Positions 36,801 through 48,800 of a DNA stretch of 64,000 nucleotides are shown here, piece by piece. Each line of letters begins with the position of its first letter. Position 1 is the stretch's first letter. The notes beneath the pieces were generated by a model. It was not told where the DNA came from. It worked only from the letters and a program-made list of their open reading frames with translations, and made no database searches. Made by a program: the position numbers and the translations under genes. Source of the stretch: Antedon mediterranea (Eukaryota; Echinodermata; Crinoidea; Comatulida; Antedonidae); contig NC_092676.1 in the NCBI RefSeq assembly GCF_964355755.1, positions 18,704,288 to 18,768,287 on the forward strand, written 5' to 3'.

Positions 36801-39800
36801 AATAACTGTTTCTGAACCGATATCAAGGAACGTGAATTCAATTAAAATATAAAATATGAATGCGCATAAACTGACACTTTTACTGCATTAGAGATAGGGT
36901 CACCTAGCCTAAAATTGTTGCAAACACCTTGATTTTCAGGGCCTAAAAGCCTTTTTATAACGGAGATGAGCATTCACTAGCAAACATAGGCATTTAAAAA
37001 TGTAGACAAGGCTAAAAACGCCAGAGGCCTCCAAAGTTGAAGGGAAACTGTTTGGATCACGTTTTTTTCCTACTACTGTATCTCATTGCATCTTCAATTA
37101 AAAAAAAAAACTATGTAAGCGAAACTGTCAAATAGTGAGACTACTAATAGTAATGTATTGTGCGACATATGGAAAGAGGTTATTTTACACAAAGCATAAT
37201 TCATAAGAAAATCAATTGTTCTACCCACTCAGGAAGATAGTCAGATTTGACAAGTGTTTTGTTGTTGTATATTTAACAGAAAACGCCTTGAAAACAATGC
37301 TGCAGAGTGGAATATGCTTCTGATGGACATACAAGAAATGCTCGACTGGATCTCATACAAAGACGCAGAATTAACGCACACGCAACCAATAGGGGGCGAC
37401 TACAATACCGTTCAACAACAAAAAGATGATCATAAGGTAATCTCTTGGTTTTAAATTTTTGTAAAGAAACGTGTCTTTTGAACCCAAGTAACACCGGAAT
37501 ACCTACATTTTGTGTCATGACATTTAAACTATATTCATGTTAAATAATAAGTATTTGTCAATGGTTTTATTGTGTACAATAATGGTTTTTATCAGTAATA
37601 TTATGCGACAATGCATACATTCTGTTCTATACAATGTTGCATGTCACAAGTTTATCTAAGTACCAAGAATTGAGTGGTTTTTAGCTCCAACTTTTATTTT
37701 TACATTTTGATTTACTGTACATTCTTTTAGGTGCTAAGAAGCCAAATCCAAGAGAAGAAACCATCGATAGAAAAATGTTTACAAAAAGGTCGGCTATATG
37801 TAGCAGATCACGAAAATGGCTCCATCGATAAAGGTATTGCAACAATTTATAGTTTTTGTAAACATACATAATATGTCTAATATTACCTGTATCTTGCATA
37901 ATAATTACATGATATAATAGTAGAAATCCTGAGGGGACATCTTCGGTACTCATTGAAATGTTCCCTTGGCTTTTTAATTTCCATTTTGTTTCACAGTGTC
38001 TCCTTATATACTGTATCGTAGAAACCCTAAAGGGACATATTCAGGACAAAAAATGTTTTTCCTTAGTAATTGGCATTTCTCATTTTATATCACATAATAA
38101 TGTCTCCTTAATATGGATGTCCTTTGAATATTGGTGTCCCAGAAGAGACGTTCTATTGGATTTACAAATATTTTACTATTACTGATCTTATCACAATGTT
38201 AACTTTACATGATGAGAATGATTTAGGAAATAATTATTTTCTATTATTTATGCAGGAAAAACATTGTCTGCTAGACATAATGTAGATCTCAATTTCAGTG
38301 CTATAGTATATGATTATAGTAAAGATTTGCATAATAATATAATTATATCAATCATGTTGGGCTGTCTACTACTGTACAGCGCTTCCCTGTCAAGCACACC
38401 ATTACATGACCATAAGCAATGTCAGCGAATCCATTACCAGGTTACTCTGGCATGTTGAAATCCATTACGGGTTTATTAGTGTATCGTGGTAATTCTATCG
38501 TAGCAAATAACAAGGGAAACATTTTAATAACAGTTTTATATCCTTCTGACAGATTAGCAACGTTTTATTAACTGTGGATTTTTGTATTCTTACAGCAGAT
38601 AATGATGAGATCGGTACGCCGGAAGAACAAGCGCAACAAATTAATCGGAATTTAAAAGATAAGGTGGCACATTTGCAGGAAAAATGGAATCAATTGTTAA
38701 ATCGATCAGATAGCTGGCAGAAAAGAGTTGATGATGTTTTAACGGTAAGTTTTTACAATGATATTTAATTTGTAATCATAAATTTGAATTTTGTCATAAA
38801 CTATAGTGTGATTGGAAAAAGGCACAACCTGCTCACCCTAAATTTGACCCAATTTAATATGTTCAAGGTTGCTGAGGGTGAAAGTTCAGTACAGTGCTTG
38901 TTACACATGTAAAGTAGATTTATTTTGTAATATCTCTTAATCATTATTTTGATGTATTCTATATAGAAAATGCTAGGTTTCCATCAAACAATGGATGACC
39001 TAAATGCCCGACTCCATGATGCGGAATTAACAAAATCACGATGGCCTGCTGTTAGAGAATTAAGAACAGAGAATATCAGCCAACATTTAGATGAAGCCAA
39101 AGTAAGCATATTGACTGACCTGGTTTAGGGAAAAAACATAAAAATTGTGTACAGCCAACTACGCCTAACATGTTTATATTCAAGACCCATTTTAACATTC
39201 CTTTTCATTGGAAGAGAATGGCAAAATGTGAAATCTGTTCCAGTCAACTTTCCCAAATTAGGACACTGTTGGATTCATATGAAAACAGGCTTATCCATAA
39301 TTTTTTCAGGAATATCTTGTGGGACTTTTTGTACCATAATATTAGGACGACGATTCTGTGGAAGAGTTTCAATTATTACAATTTATGGAATATTTGAATT
39401 GGTATTTTCTTGATAATATTTCATAGATTCTTTTAATGACAATTCTTTGGTATTTGTGTTTTTAGATTCAAAATTAAAACAAAGAAATTAAATACATAAA
39501 TGAATATCTTAATTCTTTAAAACATCAATAACAAATATGTATTCTATCAAGTTCATCACGTTCTTCTGAGCTTTTATTAAGTGAACTCATTTACATTTGA
39601 TCAAATAAAACGAATTTGATAGTCTGTCAATCTGTCAATGAAATGATAGATAATAGCATTTACATGTACTACATTAACTACAGTAATATTTCCCAATGTC
39701 AGTACATAACCTTGAGAAAAAACACAATTTGCCTCTTTCAAAGAATATTGCATGGATGTTTTGTTCTTGGCTGAGGTAGGAGGGTTACCCCCTTTAAACT

Positions 39801-42800
39801 CTTAGACCCAACCTAATTTTAACACACCACCCCTCCATAACCATCTCAAAACTTCTCTAGCGACATCCCTGCTATCAATATACTACAGCTAAAATAATTA
39901 TTTTTCATTGTTTTAAAAATTCATATACTGTGAATATTATTTCATTTCTCTTGCAAATCCATATCATATCATAGTACAGTTAATCCAATTTTTCTTCTCA
40001 TAATATAACGTATACCCCTGTGAATAAATACCTTTTAGTTTTTAAAACAATTTCATCTAGTAGATAATTGCCTATTATGAGGTTATCATTGTTTATCAAA
40101 CCAGAGATGAGCACAATTTATAAATTAAGCCTTGTTAAAATATATAACCAGTGACATGACCTCCATAGGGAATGATAGAAAAATGTATCCATTTAAAAGT
40201 TGATCTTTGACATTGCATATTATTATTTAATTGCATTAGTGTATGAGTGAATGAATTAATCTGTTTTAAATTATTGGTTTATAATAGGTTGTTCTCTGTA
40301 TAATAAATTAATTTGTCGCGAGCTATAATTGGGTTTTTAGGTCACTAAAATATAACTGGTTATTACATAAGAGATGCTTCCGAAAGATGCTTCAAGATAT
40401 GTAATAAGTGAACTCAAATATCACACAGCAAATAATCATAAGGTATTTTGGTTTTTTTTCTCCATCAGAAATTTCAAGAAAAAATAGTTACAATTCAGAA
40501 AAACGTTGACCACATGAACAGGGTATCTCAGCAATTTTCACCACTTGGTGTTACGTTAAGTATGTCCAATTCAAGTCGAATGGATGACCTTATTACGAGG
40601 TGGAAACATTTACAAATCACAGTAGACGACAGAATAAAACAGCTTCAAGAAGCCTACAGGGACTTGGGGCCTACTTCACAACATTTTTTAAAAGGTTTGT
40701 ATGAAAGATTTAATTAATTCCATTTACTTCCAACTTTACAACATACCAACTTATTGAAAGAAAATTATAGAATCCTTAGGACTCATTAGGATATCGATCT
40801 TTGGGAAACCCACAGACTTGGTGGAAACCCACAGACTTGGGGAAGGCCCACAGACTTGGGGAAGGCCCACAGACTTGGGGAAACCCACATACTTGGGGAA
40901 ACCCACATACTTGGGGAAACCCACAGACTTGGGAAACCCACATACTAAGGGAAACCCACATACTTGGAGAAACCCACATACTTGGAGAAACCCACATACT
41001 TGGAGAAGCCCACAGACTTGAGGAAAATTATAGACTTTAGGAAAACCCACATACTTTAGGAATATCTAGACTTGTGGAGACCCACAGACTTTAGGAATAT
41101 CTAGACTTGTGGAGACCCACAGACTTTGGGAAACCCACAGACTTTAGGAAACCCACAAACTATAATTTTGCCATCTTAATTGGGTTTTAATAAATTTAAC
41201 AAGGAATGAATATAAACCACTTCAGTAGATTTTATCTAATAATTATTATATTATAAGTTAGAAAAGAACAAGAAATACTTCTCATTTACAACAAACATTA
41301 GTATTGTAAACCTCACTCGGGCTGCATCATACAGTACCTTGTTGAATGTAGCCAGGCTTCTCGTGCATTAACCATTCTCTTAGTGTTCTGTGCTATCTTG
41401 CATATTTTAAATCACAATTGTATAAATTTAACTTTGAAGTTTGACAAAACATGCATTGAATTTTTAAAGAGTTATTGTAATTCAGATCAGAAAATAAAAT
41501 CAACTTTAAAAATTTACTCACTTAAAATTATTTTATACAAATTGTTGTTTTTGTAGTATCGGTTGAACCGCCGTGGGAAAGAGCAACATCTTCAAACAAA
41601 GTTCCATATTTTATCAAGTAAGTTGATCATGTTTATCAGAAACTTTTTAAACTAAAATATCTATATCTACAACATTATCTATCTCTTAATCTTTCTTATC
41701 TATTTATTCTAACTGTTATAAACACTTTAAAAGTGGATCACTGCATACATACATACAGCAAAACATAATAAGGTATTAAAACACCTTCTAAAGAATACAT
41801 GGCAGAATAGGAGAGAAATAAGAAAATGATATAGTTTTTTTTTTGTCAATTAGAACTTGCTTGTGCTAAATTATGAATTAGATTGTTATTTTCTGCATTA
41901 AAACAATAACAAGAATTCAACAAAATATTTTGTAAAATTTATTTTTATAGTCATACAACAGAAACAACCGACTGGGACCATCCTGAAATGACTAAATTAT
42001 TTAAATCAATGGGTGATTTAAATGACGTCAGATTCTCAGCGTACAGAACAGCAATGAAATTAAGAAGATTACAAAAAACATTATGTTGTAAGTTATGAAA
42101 TTGCTCAATATAGATGAATAAATTATTTGTGATAAGAAGTAAAAATACCTTTGAAAATAGTTCAAAATATCACTGTATGCTGTACAGGTGGTATGCAAAT
42201 GAGATGTACTACTAGAAAGCTGAGAATTCTATTTTACATTTAAATGGTGATTTTCACCTTAGAAATTCCACCTGTACATTGATGTGTAGAACTCTATAAA
42301 TAGAAATACTATAATAAATTAAGCACTAAGAAACTAAGCGAAGTACTTAAAAAAATGACTTGGCCGATATTGAAAATAAAGATGGCTTGTCACCAATATG
42401 TCACTTTTCCTGAATTCAATAAGCATGGCATGTTGGTATATTTGGAAAAAGAATTAGGACGATAACTTGAAACTTGTGGATGTATTGTTCCAACAAACTG
42501 GTGGTATCTATTGAAAGTGATGTTTGAGTGTGCTGTCAGAGGCCAATATATATATGTAATAATGACTTGTAATACTCTACAATTACAATTTCAATCTCAT
42601 TTCTTTTTCTAGTGGACCTTCTCAATTTAAACATGGCAGACAGTATGTTCCAACAACATTCTGTTGGAAATGACATCGATAGGTTAATGGATGTTACAGA
42701 GATGATCAACTGTTTAGCGGCAATCTACGAACAATTAGCAACAGATAATCCCACCCTTGTCAACCTCCATGTTGGAGTCGATCTGTGTCTTAATTGGTTA

Positions 42801-45800
42801 CTCAATGTTTTTGATACGTAAGTTGAATATACCACAGATCTTACAGGGCCGTAGCCACTAGTACGATTGGTAAGGTTTCAACCTGACTACTTTTTAACAG
42901 ATGCCTTTGGACAATCCAGTGGCTTGAACAGAGATTGTTTCCTTTTCTTGCGTCAACAGCACCACTTTGTTTCTTGTGACTACATCATTGACTTACTGCT
43001 CATAATAGAAATCTTTCAATTTAGAACCTGCAGATATTGTGAATCCGCTAAAACTTTTAGGGAATTTATTTCAGGAAGCATGTCCCTAGGTCCTAGATTG
43101 TCATAAATGGTAAACTTCTTATTTTGACATATAAAGTATTGTCTATAAATTTGAGTACTAATTGTCGTGAAACCAGATTGAAGATTTTGACATCAGCTTC
43201 CTTTTCAGATCTTAATAAGAATCCAAACCAATTGAAGTCCTAATAGTTTCATAATATCCAAAAACGACAGCAAATATATTTTTGTTTTCTTTTTACAGTG
43301 TGCGAAGTGGTAAAATCAGAGTGTTGTCTTTCAAACTAGGAATTGTTATGTTATGCAAAGCTCATCTTGAAGATAAGTACAGATGTAAGTCTATAAGAGA
43401 AATGTTTGATCGCACTCTTAACGTTTGTCCTGTAGTCTCAACATTTGTCCTGCACCTTCCATGTTTGTGCTTCCTGCACTCTTCGCAGTTGTCCTATAGT
43501 CATGGTTGTCCCGCAGTCTCAATGGTTGTCCTGCACTTTCCACGGTTGCCCTGCAATCTTTACGGTTGTCCTGAACTCTCCATGGTTATCTCGCATTCTT
43601 CATATTTGTCCTGCACTCTCTCTGGTTGTCCTATACTTTTCACAGTTGTCTTACTGACTTAACGGTTGTCCTGCACTCTCCATAGTTGTCCTGCACCTTC
43701 CACGTTTCTCTGTACTCTCCACAGTTGTCCTATAGTCACCACAGTAGTCCTATAGTCACCACGGTTGTCCTGTATTTTAAAATAAAGCTACCAAAATTGA
43801 TTAAGATATAGACCTTAAATGTTTTTGTATATTATCTTAACAGATGTGTTTCGAACAATAGCTCACCAAGATGGGTTTGTGGATAAGCGTCGGTTGGGTT
43901 TGTTTTTCCATGATTCTATACAAATACCACGGCAACTTGGAGAGGTGGCAGCTTTCGGTGGTAGCAATATTGAACCAAGTGTCCGAAGTTGTTTCAATAT
44001 GGTGAGATAAATCTTAGATATTTTCCAAAAAGTTTTAGAGTATTTTAAGTTTCTAGAACATTCTTTGGTGGTTTTAAAGTACTCTTATTCTAAACTTAGT
44101 AATGATTACCATACTAGTGATAGGTATGTATGTATTTTTTATTTTAGAACCATTTCTTACATTAGTATATGGTTAAACTGGCTAATCTTCAAACTGTTTT
44201 GAGAATACTCAAAGGCAGGAATAGGTAAATTACTAACAGTTACCAATTTGACACCACAAACCATAAACTAAAATAGATTTAACAAACCAAAATAACTTAT
44301 ATTTGTTTAGGCTAACAACAAAGATAGCATAGAGGCAGCTCATTTCTTAGACTGGATGAAGAGAGAGCCACAGTCCATGGTCTGGGTTCCGGTGCTTCAC
44401 CGCCTTGCTGCTGCAGAAACAGCCAAACATCAATCCAAGTGCAATATATGTAAATCATGTCCAATCGTTGGCTTCCGTTATCGATGTCTCAAGTGCTTCA
44501 ACTTTGACCTATGCCAAGTGAGTTATATGGCAATGTTGTGTTATTGTTGCTGATTGAACCATTATTATTGAATAATTAATTTATACGTATTTTGATCAGA
44601 TTAAAAAGTTTAATTTTCAACTTTTTAAATATAGAATTGTTTCTTTGCTGGAAGAAAAGCCAAAAACCACAAACTCTCCCATCCGATGCGGGAATACTGC
44701 ACTCCAGTAAGTATTACTAGATATATCCTGTTTAACACACCTAAATTATCCTTACTATTCAATTTCACATGCCATGCTTTTTTTTCACATTTAATTGTTG
44801 TGAGTACTATTACACTGCCTGCGCACATATATTATGTATAATAGTATTAATATTTGTATATCATTGTCATCAATATTGTCCCTATTGTTGGCATCATATG
44901 GTCATCTCCAACGTAATTGTTATTATTGTTTTCATCAATATGTTATTTTATTTTATCTTCTTCAGTAACTAAAACCTATACATAATATTTTATTATTTTT
45001 TATTCATTCATTCATTCACTTCTTTTATTTCTGATAGTACATCCACATACTAAACAAAAAGAGAAACAATTTCACCAGGAAATTAACAATAGCATCTTCC
45101 ACAAAAGAACCTAAAATTTCAGCCAGCATTCAACATTATTGAATGTTGTTACTGATTTTATTGAATTGAACAAATTTATATGTTTTTATGTCTATTTTAC
45201 CTTCTTTAACTCCCATTAATGTTTTACACCATGTGATAATTATTTATCAGATACCTGTAATTAAATGTGTCATTTCAAACATTTCTATTGCTTTTGGTAC
45301 TGATTTTTTATTGAATTAAATAAAAATGCCTGAAATGTTACATCCCATTTAGTGCCTCTATAAAGATTATTTTAAAAAGCATTGGTTATAAATGCAATGT
45401 GAGTGACTCATTATTACGACATCATAACTATTTAATACACTCATGACTAAAAGTCATGAGTCACTCTCACAAACAGACAAACTTTCCATAGCCTCGGCTT
45501 TACTTATCTTCCAAAGTTCCATATTTCAAAGTCATAGCAACAGTAATTTATCATCTCAAATATCTGGCGGCTGATTATGGCTACTATGAACAGTTTATTT
45601 ATTTGAAGTATTTTTCTCTTAAAATTCCATCCATTTAGACTACCTCGGGCGAGGATGTCAAAGATTTTGCAAAAGTAATGCGTAACAAATTTAAATCAAA
45701 ACACTACCATCAGAAGCATCCACGTCTTGGTTATCTACCCGTTATGACAGTACTAGAAGGTGATGATCTTGAATCGTAAGTAGAACGTTTTTTTACTTTA

Positions 45801-48800
45801 CTAACTAGTTACTTATTTCTTCATTTAAATTTGATTCTTTAACTTTTTTAGGCGTATTGCAGAGGATTACTATACAAGTGTCTTTTCCAATGTGTTGTAA
45901 CTTATTCATGAATAGAAAAGATGCTCTACATTCTCAAAGTGTTCAGAAGTATTTTAGAGTTATTACCTGCCACAAGTTACTGTAGATTAGAACCAAGAAC
46001 TTTACTCTCCCTGAAATAACTTTATAATGACCCAGCGTAAGAATCTGTCAGTGTATCCTTGGTGGTTGTCTTTTTCAATACCCCACTATGAAGTCTTGAG
46101 ATCATGGGATAGTGGCCTTATTGAATCTATCACTAGTGGCCTCTTGTTTAATCGTTTTTAAAAGTAATGAATACAAATAAGTATTTATTTTAGATACAAA
46201 TTAGCTGGGAATTCTTGTTTCTTCAAGGTCTCTTAACTTTCGATACACAGACGACTGAATTATGTTGATTTTGTATATTTGTTCAAATTGGTTGTGTGAT
46301 TTTGGAATTTGCTTCATATTTTTCGTCTAATACATTTAAAATTAGATTTTCAACGATCCATACTTGATTTAAGGTATTTAGAACTGTTCATATTTGTTAC
46401 TATCATTAATGTGTGAAATCAAAAATTGAGCGACAAGCATGTAAAATTGACTACAGTAAATACATCAAAATTGCAAGTTGTTCTCTAGTCTGTCGAACCT
46501 ACAACACTGACCTGAAAAAATTCCACTAGTCCAAATAAAAGATTCTGAGAATGGTTAATGTTGTGTACTGAAAGTAAATAAATAGATGGAATAAATAGTG
46601 GAGGTGTAGCTTGGTGGTTAACGTGGTTGCCTTCCGATCCCAAGGTCATGGTTCAATCTGGACATAGTGCTATGGTTGTATCTCACGACTCTTTCAACTC
46701 CACTCCCTAAGCCTCAAATGAGACTTCGTTTATAAATTATTAAATATTAATATTATTAATTCTATAATTGCAAAGTTACTCGTTGTTGGATGCGTATAAA
46801 AAAAAGGAAAGAATACGAGTGATAATCTTTAAAATATATTGATAATTGACTCAGCCGTGGACCTTTGAAAGCAGGTTAAATGTCACAACCTGTATTGGTA
46901 TTAACTTTTGTTAATAAGAGCAACCTTGCTATGAATGTCATTAAGTATTGAAGTTAATACCCAGATTTTATTTCATTTACTATTCACCATTCATAGTTTG
47001 TAATACAAGTATGGCATTATAAGTAATTTAAAAACTACTTATCACAGTGATTTGTACATCGTTTGCATGTATTTTCTGAAGTATGACTTATACGCATCTT
47101 TAAAACTTGCTATCATCATGTTATATTTACTCGTTTATAAGTTATGGTCTCGGAGTGACTGATGTGTCTACGTGCTAGGCTGCCTTTTTATGGCTTCATT
47201 TTTTATATCAAAATATTTGAATCAAATCAATACTCTGCATTCATCTTTAAGCTTTAAAACGAATATTTGCTAATTTCTAAAATTCCATAGCTCAAACGTT
47301 TAAGTAATGAAATTTAACTGATTTGAAATGTCTCATATTTGAAGAATAATTTTTAAAATATATTTATATTAACAGAAAGCTAAATTAATTTAGATTAAAT
47401 TTTTAGTACAATTTAAGTGATAAGTTGTAATATCAATAAAATAATATTACTGTATTCAGTACAAAAATCCTTTTAAAGCTGTGTCCAATCTTGTATAGAG
47501 ATCACAATTGGTGTTTTAGAACACAAGTTTGCATACTTCTAATTTTCAAATTCCTGTCTCAAACAATGTTTACTTCACTTTCACTTAGACATGATTAACA
47601 CATTGAAATGAAATACAGTTGTCATACATAGTTGCCTATTAGGAAAGGTTATCTCGTCTAGTGTGTACGTAACATTGCAATTTACTATTTCCACTGACAA
47701 TTATAGCCATTTACGCTTGCGATATCGGCTGTTCATTTTCATACCAATTAGATGTAAATTGCCAAGAGAAATTGCCCGCAAACAGTATTCGTGTTGGGTG
47801 TAATGCCTTAACGATTTAAAAAGCATTGCATGGTTAAATTTCGAAGTGAAACGAGGTTAGAGTAAAGTGAATCAAATTGTGAGTTAGCCTAGCAGTAAAT
47901 TAATTATACTGTAGATCAGGTGTTTATAAATGATGACATGTAGGTAATGAAGTTAACTCAAATATACATGCTGACATTTAATTTTAAATCCCTTAGCAAG
48001 AAGTCAAAATGTTCTGATTAATTTTGAATTTACAGGTTTCTAAATTCTATTAAATCTGAATTTTTGTTTGATTTCGAATTATCTTTCATAAATTCAAATA
48101 ATTTTTTTTTTTCGACGCTCAAACTTAATAGAAATGCAGTCAATGTACATATGTTACTGTACAGTATTTGAAATCTATTTTTTTTCAAAGTAGAACCCTT
48201 CTTTTGGACACGTCTCTAATAAGGTGATACTTTTCTATGGAACGAACGGAGAAATAATGTTTTGTAAAGGTTTGCATGGTGAATAAAACTAGTAAAGTTA
48301 GGATAGGCAGTACATCATGTATTTTCAAAAGGAAAACAAGTTAGTTTTACCGCAAATCTAAATTGACCAATACAGATTATGTTTAACACTACAGTATATG
48401 GCTATACACCTTGGTGTTTTTTTGTTGTCTCTCATTATACAGCAAAAACAGGCTCATTTCAAATATAATACAAAAATGTACTAGATGCATAAAACTCTCT
48501 TGACAATTGCGGTTGATGTCAATGTTTGATTTTCAAACTGTCTTCAACATTAATTGCAATCTTCGATTGATGACTCTAAAACTTTCAGAAACGTATTGTA
48601 AATATTTTGTTTTGCTAGCAGCTTGGGAATTTCTGAATTAGGTCATTAGGTGACGGATCAAATATATTTGATTCTCAGCCTTTCCTTTATCATTTACAGT
48701 CTCTGATTATTAAATCGGTTGCACCACTTTTGTTGAGTGGACAAAACTATTTAGAAGAAGTTCAGTTTGTGTAGGGTTAGGTTGGCAGCAGACTTCGGAT

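Noticed and set aside
40751-41050. Repetitive open frames on both strands between exons A10 and A11
   Set aside because: Products of the 18-19-bp minisatellite, located in an intron.
41618-41950. Dp71-type internal promoter
   Set aside because: The homologous intron is only 333 bp here and shows no ATG with a phase-matching donor or TATA-type element. A TATA-less start cannot be excluded.
42867-43106. 79-codon open frame between exons A13 and A14
   Set aside because: It lies within a short intron whose flanking exons join in frame, and has no similarity to the family.
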